Shown one piece after another: positions 25,428 through 34,075 of a stretch of DNA of 64,000 bases (position 1 is its first letter; every line of letters begins with the position of its first letter). Source of the stretch: Legionella israelensis (GTDB taxonomy: Bacteria; Pseudomonadota; Gammaproteobacteria; Legionellales; Legionellaceae); assembly GCF_004571175.1 (NCBI RefSeq), contig NZ_CP038273.1, forward strand, positions 1,798,001 to 1,862,000, written 5' to 3'. The translations under genes were made by a program, and so were the position numbers. The notes under the pieces are model-generated. The model did no database searches and was not told the DNA's origin. It saw nothing but the letters and a program-made list of their open reading frames with translations.

Positions 25428-26030
25428 TCAATAGCCGACTTTGTAGATTTGACCCGTCTGTAAGCCTTCAACACTTTTACTATAAGCTAAAGCTGCCTCC
25501 GCAGCCGTGACGGGTTTGTAGCCACGAAAATAAGCTGCGTAATTTTCCATGGATTCTTTTATGACTGTGGGGCTCACGCTATTAATGCGAAGGGCATTGG
25601 GCATTTCCAGGGCCGCACTTTTTACAAAGCCATCAATGGCACCGTTCACCATGGCTGCTGAACTGCCGTAGCGGATAGGATCTATATTTAAAATGCCGCT
25701 GGTCAGAGTAAAAGAGCCATGTTGTTTTAATATATGTCTGCCTTGCAAGACTACATTGACTTGTCCCATAAGTTTGTTTTTAAGGCCGATTTCATAATGT
25801 TCCTGGTGCATGTCTTCAAAGGAAGCAAAGTGCACTTTACCGACGGTCATTACCACCGCATCGATGTCTTTGATCTTTTTATACATCTTTTCAATGGAGT
25901 TCTTATCGCTTATATCCACACGTATATCACCGCTGTGATGCCCGGCGAGAATGATTTCATGTCTTCCCTTAAGTTCAGCAGCGACAGCCTGGCCAATGGT
26001 TCCGGTTCCTCCTATAATAATGACTTTCAT
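25428..26030 (-). CDS. Atypical short-chain dehydrogenase
   Basis: 200 residues with an N-terminal NAD(P)-binding loop IIGGTGTIGQAVA (a TGxxGxG variant) and the strand VVMTVGKVHF in place of NNAG. The usual catalytic YxxxK is missing its Tyr: the segment reads SSAAMVNGAIDGFVKSAAL, keeping the Lys only. This matches the Lin1944-like atypical SDRs rather than classical oxidoreductases. It may act as a reductase with altered catalysis or as a binding protein. Divergent from the next SDR gene, 76 bp away. Confidence 0.8.
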   Translation of the reverse strand: MKVIIIGGTGTIGQAVAAELKGRHEIILAGHHSGDIRVDISDKNSIEKMYKKIKDIDAVVMTVGKVHFASFEDMHQEHYEIGLKNKLMGQVNVVLQGRHILKQHGSFTLTSGILNIDPIRYGSSAAMVNGAIDGFVKSAALEMPNALRINSVSPTVIKESMENYAAYFRGYKPVTAAEAALAYSKSVEGLQTGQIYKVGY

Positions 26031-26106
26031 ATGTGCCTCTTTTGGGAATAAATGATTTTAGATTGTCATATTTTTGAAAAATGTTAAACGATTAAATGAG
26101 TAAATA

Positions 26107-26883
26107 ATGATGAATTTTAAAAATAAAACCGTATTCATTACTGGTGCTTCCAGCGGAATCGGCGAAGCTTGTGCGCAAGAATTCGCCGCAATAGGTGCGA
26201 GACTTATTCTTGCTGCAAGACGCAAAGACAAGTTGGAAAAAATAGCCAGCGAATTAAACCAACGCTATGAAACGGAAAGTTGTGTGCTGGTATTAGATGT
26301 TCGCGATAAGGAGCAAGTAGCCAGGGAATTAAATCATTTACTGGCGGATGGGCAAAACATTGATGTCCTGATAAATAACGCCGGACTTGCTTTGTCTACA
26401 GATGTTCTGCAAGAAGGTGATGTCGATAATTGGGATACCATGATTGACACTAACATCAAAGGCCTTTTATACGTAACTCGCCAGGTTTTACCTGGGATGG
26501 TGGCAAGAAATAGCGGACATATTATTAATATTGGTTCTATTGCGGGTGAGGAATGTTACCCTGGCGGAAATGTGTACAGTGCTACAAAACATGCGGTCAG
26601 GGCCATCAGCAAATCACTTCGTCTCGATTTACTGGGTACGGCTATAAGAGTCACGGAAATTGCTCCCGGTGCGGTTGAGACAGAATTTAGTATTGTCCGT
26701 TTTAAAGATGTAAAAAGAGCACATGCATTTTATAAGGATTTTGTGTCTTTAGTGGCCAAAGATATTGCCGATGCGGCTGTCTATTGTGCCACCCGGCCTC
26801 AGCATGTTGATATTGCTGAAATGACCATTATGCCGACAGCACAGGCTTCTGCCAATCATCTATACCGCTCAGATAAAGACTAA
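26107..26883 (+). CDS. Short-chain dehydrogenase, YdfG-like
   Basis: Classical SDR of 258 residues: cofactor loop TGASSGIGEA (13-22), NNAG (about 91-94), catalytic Ser in INIGSIAG and the YSATK active-site motif. The cofactor loop followed by AARRKDKL favours NADP. The closest pattern is the YdfG/serine 3-dehydrogenase (3-hydroxy acid dehydrogenase) group, including the end EMTIMPTAQ. Substrate probably beta-hydroxy acids or malonic semialdehyde. Start at ATG 26107, with a second ATG just after. Confidence 0.87.
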   Translation: MMNFKNKTVFITGASSGIGEACAQEFAAIGARLILAARRKDKLEKIASELNQRYETESCVLVLDVRDKEQVARELNHLLADGQNIDVLINNAGLALSTDVLQEGDVDNWDTMIDTNIKGLLYVTRQVLPGMVARNSGHIINIGSIAGEECYPGGNVYSATKHAVRAISKSLRLDLLGTAIRVTEIAPGAVETEFSIVRFKDVKRAHAFYKDFVSLVAKDIADAAVYCATRPQHVDIAEMTIMPTAQASANHLYRSDKD

Positions 26884-26967
26884 TTGCACAGAGCCTTATA
26901 TCTGTTTTGCCATAATGGTCTCTTTCTATTAAACTTTATCCGATAAGAGTGAACAAGAGGTTTGAAA

Positions 26968-27453
26968 ATGCCGTCTTTTGATATTGTTTCAGAAATTAAT
27001 GAATCTGAGTTACGCAACGCTGTAGACAATGCCATACGTGAAGTGAGAAGCCGTTTTGATTTTCGTAATGTAGAAGCTTCCATTGAGCTGGATGATTTAA
27101 CCGTAACGCTGCGTTCGGAATCAGAATTTCAGGTGAGGCAGCTCGAAGATTTATTTCGCAATCATTGCACCAAACGCAATCTCGATGCTTCCGGAGCTGA
27201 AGTGGAAGATAAACCTATTCACAGCGGAAAGTTTTATATTTTAAACATGCGTTTTAAGCAAGGTATTGATCAGCCAACGGCCAAAAAAATTGTCAAACTG
27301 ATTAAAGACAGTAAACTTAAAGTACAGGCTTCAATTCAGGGGGATAAAATTCGTGTGAGTGGTAAAAAGCGCGATGATCTTCAAGAGACCATTTCATTCG
27401 TGAAAGACGCTTCCATTGATTTACCTTTACAGTTTGAAAATTTTCGTGATTAA
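26968..27453 (+). CDS. yajQ: YajQ family nucleotide-binding protein
   Basis: 161 residues from ATG 26968 ([11 protein letters not shown], the family's usual beginning); a TTG two codons earlier is not needed. AGAGG lies upstream. Two alpha/beta half domains with conserved [17 protein letters not shown] and [19 protein letters not shown]. Xanthomonas YajQ homologues bind cyclic di-GMP and act with transcription factors; others bind tRNA or nucleotides. Role in this organism not determined. Single gene. Confidence 0.93.
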   Translation: MPSFDIVSEINESELRNAVDNAIREVRSRFDFRNVEASIELDDLTVTLRSESEFQVRQLEDLFRNHCTKRNLDASGAEVEDKPIHSGKFYILNMRFKQGIDQPTAKKIVKLIKDSKLKVQASIQGDKIRVSGKKRDDLQETISFVKDASIDLPLQFENFRD

Positions 27454-27883
27454 TTCCTGCTAAGCCCCGAACCCGGGGGTTGCTAAATTCCTGGAATGTG
27501 GCCTCAAGGCAGCAGATATATAGCATTAAATTTGGCTTTAAGAGTGCCTGTCCTGTAAAAAATACACAGTCTGGTCTATTATATTACATATAGGTAATGG
27601 CTAACCTGGCTGAACCAAAATCTGAGAATAGAAAAGGAGATTGCTTTGAAGTGTGTTGTGTAAGCCTACATTTGATAGGAAACCTGCAGCACTTCATAAA
27701 TCACCACATTTTTAAAATGTTGCGGCTCAGAAATACAGGGGTCATTGCCTGCACTTCTATGATGATTAGAGAAATCTTCCACATGGAGGGAGTTATTAAT
27801 ATCGCCTCGTCTTTAAAAATCATCACTAAGTTCTAAGTGTACAGAGCCTGGCTTTTGGAGCAGGAATTGAGTAATCACCTTAG
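27454..27883. other. Intergenic stretch after yajQ
   Basis: A short GC hairpin (CCCCG with CGGGG, about 27465-27478) lies just after yajQ but lacks a T-run. A 79-codon frame (27597-27836) has no ribosome binding site and is not called. Otherwise nothing is supported. Confidence 0.4.
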
Positions 27884-28537
27884 CTACTTGGTGGTGGATT
27901 CCCGTTTTGATAAACCCAACTTTTCCTTAAGCCTTGCTACGGCTTCAGGATCATATGACTTGCTGGCTTTATGTTTAATTACAACAGATGGGTTTTTGCT
28001 GTTTTGTCCTGCGTTGTTGTAGGAAGAACGGGATGGATAGACAGGAAATTCATGTTCTTCAGCAGAAGATCTGTAACTGTCGTGATGGTCTGTGGAATTA
28101 TTATAATAATAGGGTTCCATTGGGGCTTTTGCATTTGTTTTTCGTGCATTTCTGGCACTTTTCTCCACACGCCTTTTGATTTTTATCGCCGCACGTTCTG
28201 CTTCTTCACTGGACACCTTATCTATAGCGTTGCCATGTAGATCAATACGGGTTTCTTGGGCTTTAAGGCAAGCTAAGTAGTCGATTCGGCGGGTGAAAAG
28301 AATCACCGCTTCGCGTAACTTGCTCTTGGAAATTCCCGCCTCAGCGGCTTCTTCTGCATATTCCAGCAGATCATTCATTATGCCTTTTTTAAGAGGGCGA
28401 ATGCGTAGTTTATTGTTAAATGCTTCGGGAAACCGATCGGCAAGCCATCGCAAGGCGTTTAAACGAGCCTGTTTTGATTTATTTTTTTGGCTTCGGTTGA
28501 TCACTGCAGTTCGGGGGTGCAGTTCCTGTTTTCTCAT
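27884..28537 (-). CDS. ProQ/FinO-domain RNA chaperone, RocC candidate
   Basis: 217 residues. Residues about 20-120 form a FinO/ProQ domain: ARLNALRWLADRFPEAFNN, IRPLKKGIMNDLL and KLREAVILFTRRIDYLACL, ending with TRIDLHGNAID. The C-terminal half is basic and disordered (KIKRRVEKSARNARK, Tyr/Ser/Asn-rich) with a KLKEKLGLS end. These proteins bind structured RNAs. In L. pneumophila, RocC of this type binds the RocR sRNA and represses competence genes; the N-terminus and length agree, but Legionella has more than one FinO-domain protein. AAGGT precedes the ATG. Confidence 0.85.
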   Translation of the reverse strand: MRKQELHPRTAVINRSQKNKSKQARLNALRWLADRFPEAFNNKLRIRPLKKGIMNDLLEYAEEAAEAGISKSKLREAVILFTRRIDYLACLKAQETRIDLHGNAIDKVSSEEAERAAIKIKRRVEKSARNARKTNAKAPMEPYYYNNSTDHHDSYRSSAEEHEFPVYPSRSSYNNAGQNSKNPSVVIKHKASKSYDPEAVARLKEKLGLSKRESTTK

Positions 28538-28861
28538 GCTGTTACCTTTTTTTATAGCTCATCATATTTGCAAATAAAGGCACCCATCTTAAGAAGTCAG
28601 AATATAATAATCTGATGCGATGTTGGTTACCATACCTGGGCATTTAAATCTGAAAGATTATTTGTTGTCATACAAAATGGGTACACAATGTACAATGTTT
28701 TGAGATGCTTTGCAAGAGATATGTAAAGAATTATACTCTTGATATTGTTCGCCTACAAATAAAGGCTGAAGCCTCAAAATTCTTTGGAAATTACCCTATT
28801 TATTATACATTGGTCGGCTTGCTATAATAACAATATTGACAATAACTTAAAACAAGAACTG
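28538..28861. other. Upstream region of ProQ-like gene and of YqaE gene
   Basis: Divergent intergenic region. A perfect TATAAT at 28823-28828 lies about 34 bp before the YqaE-type start and is a likely -10 box, with no good -35 at the proper distance. No other feature is supported. Confidence 0.4.
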
Positions 28862-29065
28862 ATGATACGTTTACTCAAATCCATTCTTGCTATTTTTATA
28901 CCCTGGCTGACTTTATTGATTCATGATAACCCTGGCGGTGCAATCGTTGCTTTAATTATGCAGGCTACCATTATAGGATGGCCTTTTGCCAGTGCCTGGG
29001 CGTTACGCGTGGAGCGCGAGGAGCGGCAAAAAAAACCGAAGCCTGGGAAAAAAGAAAATAAATGA
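28862..29065 (+). CDS. YqaE/Pmp3 family small membrane protein
   Basis: 67 residues from ATG 28862; the frame extends upstream but the added residues do not fit the family. Two hydrophobic helices (LLKSILAIFIPWLTLLI and AIVALIMQATIIGWPFASAWAL) separated by HDNPGG, then a charged tail. This is the UPF0057/Pmp3 pattern, proteins linked to membrane potential and stress in other organisms. It is 30 bp upstream of dapB and possibly cotranscribed. Confidence 0.75.
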   Translation: MIRLLKSILAIFIPWLTLLIHDNPGGAIVALIMQATIIGWPFASAWALRVEREERQKKPKPGKKENK

Positions 29066-29095
29066 TGTCGTTTACTGATAAAAGTAAGGAGCGTT

Positions 29096-29827
29096 ATGCG
29101 CGTTATTGTTAACGGAGCAAGAGGTAAAATGGGTTCACTGGCTTGTAATGTTTTGGACAGACATCCTGATTTTACCCTGGTCGCAGCTCTTGGTAGAGAG
29201 GATAACCTTGGCGAAGCAATTGAGCAAAATAAAGCCGGGATTGTAGTCGATTTAACAAACGCTGACAGTGTTTATGTGAACAGCAAAATCATTATAGAGC
29301 ATGGTGCTCATCCTGTTATAGGCACCAGCGGGCTAATGGATGAGCAGATTAAAGAATTGCAAAGTCGTTGCGAACAATTGCAACTGGGGGGGCTTGTTGT
29401 TCCTAACTTTTCCATCAGCGCTGTTTTAATGATGCATTTTGCTGCTATTGCTTCAAGCTGGATGTCTGAAGTTGAAATTATAGAGATGCATCATCAACAA
29501 AAGCTTGATGCTCCTTCCGGTACTGCCCTTAAAACAGCAGAGATCATTGCTGCTGCAAGAAAATCACCTAGAAAACAATTATCATTGAAGGAATTGATTC
29601 CTGCGGTACGCGGAGGACGGCATGAAGATATTAACATTCATTCTCTGCGTTTACCCGGTGTTCTTGCACGACAACAGGTAATTTTTGGCCATCCCGGAGA
29701 GACACTCAGCATAACTCATGACAGTATTGATCGAACATCTTTTATGCCTGGTCTTCTTCTTGCTTGTCAAAAAGTGGGCGATTTAAAGACCCTTCATTAT
29801 GGATTGGAAACGCTACTGGATTTATAG
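29096..29827 (+). CDS. dapB: 4-hydroxy-tetrahydrodipicolinate reductase
   Basis: Reduces 4-hydroxy-tetrahydrodipicolinate with NAD(P)H in lysine and diaminopimelate synthesis, which supplies peptidoglycan. 243 residues: cofactor loop NGARGKMG (6-13), GTSGL (76-80), catalytic His in EMHHQQKLDAPSGTA (130-144, with Lys136), and substrate motif HSLRLPG. GGAG lies upstream. All catalytic residues are present. Confidence 0.96.
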   Translation: MRVIVNGARGKMGSLACNVLDRHPDFTLVAALGREDNLGEAIEQNKAGIVVDLTNADSVYVNSKIIIEHGAHPVIGTSGLMDEQIKELQSRCEQLQLGGLVVPNFSISAVLMMHFAAIASSWMSEVEIIEMHHQQKLDAPSGTALKTAEIIAAARKSPRKQLSLKELIPAVRGGRHEDINIHSLRLPGVLARQQVIFGHPGETLSITHDSIDRTSFMPGLLLACQKVGDLKTLHYGLETLLDL

Positions 29828-29917
29828 CTGGCATTACTCAATTTTATAATATGGCGGGATAAAATAACTCAAGATGCCCTATTAAAATCTGGTAAAGGTT
29901 AGATTTAAGCGCACCAC

Positions 29918-32422
29918 CTAAATTATATGCTCGGGTAAACTGGTTAATTCGGGATCAGAATGGCTTCGCCGATTGAGTAAAAATGAGCTTTCTCTTAAAT
30001 TTTTAATCTCTTTCATGATGCTGGCTATTTTTTCAGGTGCCAGATGCGGAAAATCGGAAAGATCACGTAATAAATCATACACCTTTTGAGTGGTTTCACT
30101 TCGGATATTGTTTTCAAGAGGACGTTGACGTACCTCATACAAAATATCGGCTGTAATATCGATAGGCGAAGCTTTCACCGGATACTCCAAGGCATGATTT
30201 TTCCTATGAATTGATTTCGTTTTTTCTAACCTGGAATTTTTAATGAGGTTACGTATATTCGTTATTCCTGTAGATTCGTTGGGAGTGGGTGAAAGAAGAT
30301 AATAACGATTTTTTTTGAGCAAAAAGCGCTCTTTTTCATCGAGTAATATTCCAAGTGTATCGATTAGATCTTGGCAGTTTTTCTCACCCAGCAGGATGGC
30401 GGTGTTTTTACAGGCATCCCTGCAGGCTTCCTTGCTCTTATAATAAGTATAAAGTTCATAACCTATCCGACTGACTTCAACATTGGTTGCCATTCTATCG
30501 TCTTCAACAAGTCCATTTTCACCTAACCTTTCCTTAATGGCCTCAGCGATATCTGCAGGCCAGTATTTGGCTGGTGTCTTAATACCACCGCCGCCGTTCT
30601 GTTTTGCCAGCTCATGAAAATGGCAGGTTACATATTCATCAACGACAATATTGACAAAATTTTTCCTTTTTTCGTAACCATCGTAGAAATCAGGCCAGCA
30701 GCCATACTTTTCTCTGTAAAGAAACATAGCATTAGTATGGATGAACTCGATACTTTTACGATCCTTGGCACTGACGCAGGAGCCATAACTTTTGCCCTTA
30801 AGAGCAAGTATCAGCAGATGCTCATAAGACGTTAAAAAAAGCTCTCTGCCATTCCAGTCAAAAACCGTGGCGCTGCCTATACCTGAATTTAAGACCTCTT
30901 CATATTTTTTAGCAAGAAACCCCTCAGGAGTTTTTTCCTCAAATCGACTTTGAGCTTCTTCTAATAAAGCAAGGCATCTAGGTTCATTGCTTGAAGTGTA
31001 ATAATACCTTTTGGCAATATTCATAGGATGATTGATATGGATAATGCTTGGATCCTCTTTTGAATCAATGGCCTCTCTCAAAGCTTCAGAAAGCTCATAA
31101 TCAGGAATCTCACCCAATGAGCGTGGCATATAATTGAGCAAGGGGGCTGGACTGATAAGTGTTTGAATAAGAATGAATTGACTTTCCTTATCTTTTAATT
31201 TTAAAACGGTTTTAAGGTTTTCCGTGACATGGCGTTTTTGAATTTCTCCTGGCAGATGCCGCACCTCTCTCGAAGCAATGTGACTTGAGGCATAACGTTC
31301 CCCGCCAAAATCCTTGATGAACCGTCCTTCTTTATCGAGCATCAAGAGTTTGTGTGCCCTGAAGTTAGGTAACAAAGGTAAGGTTCGTAGCCGGCTTGGT
31401 AAAAACGAGATGGCATCCTGAACAGAAGGCGCTTTTTTCAATACATACCCTAAAAATTTTTGTTGTCTTTCTGAAAGATGACAATACCATTGCGGCAGTG
31501 AGTCAATCTGAAGAAGCTCGTGAATGGTTTTCTCGTTTTTTTGATGCTCAGAAAGAAAGCCGTCAAATTTTTTTAAAATTCTGCTGATTTCATCTATTGG
31601 CTTATCAGCCAAAGTACAGAGCATGTGTTGTTGGCTTAAACTTAGCTCACTAAACCATGACACGTTCATCCCTTCCTGGGTTATCATCTTAAGTTGCTGA
31701 GATAATAATTCCGGCTCTTTTATTAACTCCAACCATTTTAAATAAAAGGTATTGAAGTCAATTTTTATCGCTTCGCCAGTGTTAAGTGATTTATCAAGAT
31801 AGAGAAAATAGACTTGCTGGTATTCTTCAAGATCTCTTATATGAGGTGTTTCAGGTGCGTTGAGCTTTTTTATCTCTTCTAATTCAGATACCAAGAGCTC
31901 GCTATGGGAAGGCAGGCGCTTGTCCCATAGAAGAATAGGATAAGTCTTCAGGCCAAACTGCATAGGCATGATGGTGGCAATATCTTCGGCGCCGTTGCCC
32001 ATCAAGACGTATTGATCGGCTTCATTCAGACAGGCAATGGCTTCATTGACTTCAGGCGCAGTCCATGTCCAGTTTTCAACCAACTCAGCAACCAGCCTTG
32101 CAGCAAAGCGGCTTAATGTTTGCTGCAAGCTGTCAATGTCGTCGCTTAAATGACATTCATTTTTATATCGTGTGGCATATTGTCGTAAAATGTCTGGACT
32201 GGCAGCATGGGGGAATTTATTGGGAGGATATGCTTCGAGAATAAAACAGAAAGCGTCAAAAAGATTGTTAATGCGATCTTGATAAATGCTTTTTAGATTC
32301 CTTTTTTCGCTGTAATTTTCTATCTTAAAATCACCGATAATGGTGTGAAGATTTTTAAAGAAAGTGGGTGCTAACTGAATATCATCACGAATTCTTACTA
32401 TAGTTCCTTTTCCCATGGCCAA
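29918..32422 (-). CDS. Large effector-like protein with CX5R motif
   Basis: 834 residues, soluble, without signal peptide. The striking motif is GSCVSAKDRKS with Cys549 and Arg555 (CX5R, 30758-30778), the signature of cysteine-based phosphatases; the KDR core is shared with phosphoinositide phosphatases such as SopB/IpgD and Legionella SidF/SidP. The flanking region (FIHTNAMFLYREKYG, then FVNIVVDEYVTCHFHELAKQNGGGGIKTPAKYWP) looks conserved and compact. The N-terminal 500 residues are helical and unassigned. Size, solubility and motif suggest a Dot/Icm substrate acting on host lipids. Activity is inferred. An insertion sequence starts 83 bp upstream. Confidence 0.65.
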   Translation of the reverse strand: MAMGKGTIVRIRDDIQLAPTFFKNLHTIIGDFKIENYSEKRNLKSIYQDRINNLFDAFCFILEAYPPNKFPHAASPDILRQYATRYKNECHLSDDIDSLQQTLSRFAARLVAELVENWTWTAPEVNEAIACLNEADQYVLMGNGAEDIATIMPMQFGLKTYPILLWDKRLPSHSELLVSELEEIKKLNAPETPHIRDLEEYQQVYFLYLDKSLNTGEAIKIDFNTFYLKWLELIKEPELLSQQLKMITQEGMNVSWFSELSLSQQHMLCTLADKPIDEISRILKKFDGFLSEHQKNEKTIHELLQIDSLPQWYCHLSERQQKFLGYVLKKAPSVQDAISFLPSRLRTLPLLPNFRAHKLLMLDKEGRFIKDFGGERYASSHIASREVRHLPGEIQKRHVTENLKTVLKLKDKESQFILIQTLISPAPLLNYMPRSLGEIPDYELSEALREAIDSKEDPSIIHINHPMNIAKRYYYTSSNEPRCLALLEEAQSRFEEKTPEGFLAKKYEEVLNSGIGSATVFDWNGRELFLTSYEHLLILALKGKSYGSCVSAKDRKSIEFIHTNAMFLYREKYGCWPDFYDGYEKRKNFVNIVVDEYVTCHFHELAKQNGGGGIKTPAKYWPADIAEAIKERLGENGLVEDDRMATNVEVSRIGYELYTYYKSKEACRDACKNTAILLGEKNCQDLIDTLGILLDEKERFLLKKNRYYLLSPTPNESTGITNIRNLIKNSRLEKTKSIHRKNHALEYPVKASPIDITADILYEVRQRPLENNIRSETTQKVYDLLRDLSDFPHLAPEKIASIMKEIKNLRESSFLLNRRSHSDPELTSLPEHII

Positions 32423-32505
32423 ATTCCTTGCCTTAGATTTATCTCATTATTATTAAATAAAATACGGATTGAAACAATTTTTCATTATATTGATATTACT
32501 GAATA

Positions 32506-33658
32506 ACTCATGTTACGCACTAAACCTTGCTGCTCCCTGAAATTTAATTAAAATTTCATCCCTGATTTTTAGGGAGGAAGATTTAATGGATATGCTTGAT
32601 ATTTATAGTGACTATTTGATTTGCCAGAATAAATATGCAACAGCTACAGGTTTATCGGAGATGTTGGATGGTGAATTTGCTCACGACAAGGTGACACGAT
32701 TTTTACGACTACAAGATTTTGGTTCCAAAGCGCTCTGGAATTATGTCAAGAAGTCAGTCAGGGAGAGTGAAGCATCAGACGGTGTTCTTTTATTGGATGA
32801 CTCGATTGAGGAGAAGCCTTACACGGATGAGAATGAAATTAATTGTTGGCATTATTCCCATGCTAAAGGTGATGTGGTCAAAGGGATTAATATCCTGACC
32901 TGCATGGTTCGGTATGGTGACTTCAGTGTTCCTGTTGGTTATGAAGTTATCAAAAAAGACGTTGCTTTTTGTGACATTGAAACAAGGCAAGCTCGCAGAA
33001 AGTCATCCACGACTAAAAATGAACTTTTTCGCAAGCTTATCGCACAAGCGGTTAGTAATCATGTGTTGTTTGACTTTGTACTTGCGGACAATTGGTTTGG
33101 CTCGAAGGCCAATATGGCTTACATCCATAATGACCTTCAAAAATCGTTTATTATTGGGATTAAATCTAATCGAACCTTAGCTTTATCCAAAAACGACGCC
33201 AACAACGGACGGTACACAAAAGTCAGAGAATTAGAGCTTGAAGAGGACATAGCCCACACAGTCTATCTCAAGGGATTAGACTTCCCAGTGAGGCTTTTGA
33301 AGAAAATTTTCAAAAACGAAAATGGTTCTACAGGGGTTCTCTATCTCGTTTCTAATGACATGACCAGCAGTGCCGAACGTCTTTATGAAGTGTACCAGAA
33401 ACGGTGGCGGATTGAAGAGTATCACAAGTCAATTAAACAAAATGCAAGCCTGAACAAGTCTCCAACCCGTACGGTTAAAACACAATCCAACCATATCTTT
33501 GCCGCAATCATTGCATACTGCAAACTGGAAATGATGAAAATAAAGACAAAATTGAATCACTTTGCCATCAAGTACAAATTAATACTCAGGGCTAACCAAA
33601 TTGCTATGCAGGAGTTAAAAAATATGGCTCGTTAAAGTCGATTGTGCGTAACATGAGT
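32506..33658 (+). mobile_element. Intact insertion sequence with 5-bp target duplication
   Basis: 1153 bp. The ends ACTCATGTTACGCAC (left) and GTGCGTAACATGAGT (right) form perfect 15-bp terminal inverted repeats. The flanking direct repeats GAATA at 32501-32505 and 33659-33663 are perfect, so this is a recent or undisturbed insertion. It encodes one transposase. The 5-bp duplication and ends starting CTCATGTTACGCA suggest the IS701-ISAba11 side of the IS4 superfamily, though I cannot confirm the family by search. Confidence 0.95.
32586..33635 (+). CDS. IS4-superfamily DDE transposase
   Basis: 349 residues, full length, with GGGAGGAAG upstream of ATG 32586. RNase H-like catalytic residues: first Asp in LLLDDSIEE (71 or 72), second Asp168 in LADNWFGSK, and the IS4-type Y-(2)-R-(3)-E-(6)-K signature YQKRWRIEEYHKSIK with Tyr270, Arg273, Glu277 and Lys284. 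NCWHYSHAKGD is also typical of this group. The frame is intact, so it could mobilise the shorter elements in the window that share its ends. Confidence 0.93.
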   Translation: MDMLDIYSDYLICQNKYATATGLSEMLDGEFAHDKVTRFLRLQDFGSKALWNYVKKSVRESEASDGVLLLDDSIEEKPYTDENEINCWHYSHAKGDVVKGINILTCMVRYGDFSVPVGYEVIKKDVAFCDIETRQARRKSSTTKNELFRKLIAQAVSNHVLFDFVLADNWFGSKANMAYIHNDLQKSFIIGIKSNRTLALSKNDANNGRYTKVRELELEEDIAHTVYLKGLDFPVRLLKKIFKNENGSTGVLYLVSNDMTSSAERLYEVYQKRWRIEEYHKSIKQNASLNKSPTRTVKTQSNHIFAAIIAYCKLEMMKIKTKLNHFAIKYKLILRANQIAMQELKNMAR

Positions 33659-33823
33659 GAATAATGCATTAATTTTTTGCGGATTTTGCCTCTTTGATTG
33701 ATACACTCCCCGCTATGATTAGGTTAAAATGAGGTGTCATTGATCGCAGCCTCAGGATTTGATTAAAAATACCTAATTAGCTGACTTCATGCTAAACTTG
33801 TTTTTCTGGAATTGAGGTTAAGG

Positions 33824-34006
33824 ATGATTATGAAAAATACAGGTGATTATACAGGATACTCCGAAACGGGTATTGAGGAAGCTATCCAAAATGCCTTGGA
33901 AAAAGCCGGCGAACCTGCACGTTTCGAGGTTATAGAAACTTTAGGCGCACAGGATCAAATGGATCGACGCCATTATCAGGTGACTCTAAAAACCTTTACG
34001 GAATAA
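33824..34006 (+). CDS. Dodecin-like small protein
   Basis: 60 residues from ATG 33824 (or 58 from ATG 33830; both have purine-rich upstream sequence). The pattern TGYSETGIEEAIQNALEKA, FEVIETLGAQ, HYQVTLKTF follows the beta-alpha-beta-beta order of dodecins, flavin or CoA storage proteins forming dodecamers. The resemblance is moderate because the family's Trp in the flavin site is not present. It lies 70 bp upstream of mmsA. Confidence 0.65.
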   Translation: MIMKNTGDYTGYSETGIEEAIQNALEKAGEPARFEVIETLGAQDQMDRRHYQVTLKTFTE

Positions 34007-34075
34007 ATGCCGTATTCTTGCCAGTGTCATTAATTCACACTGCTTTTGCCAATCATTTATAAAAGGAGTTTACTG

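Noticed and set aside
27597..27836. 79-codon plus-strand frame
   Set aside because: No ribosome binding site, no motif, and the surrounding DNA looks intergenic.
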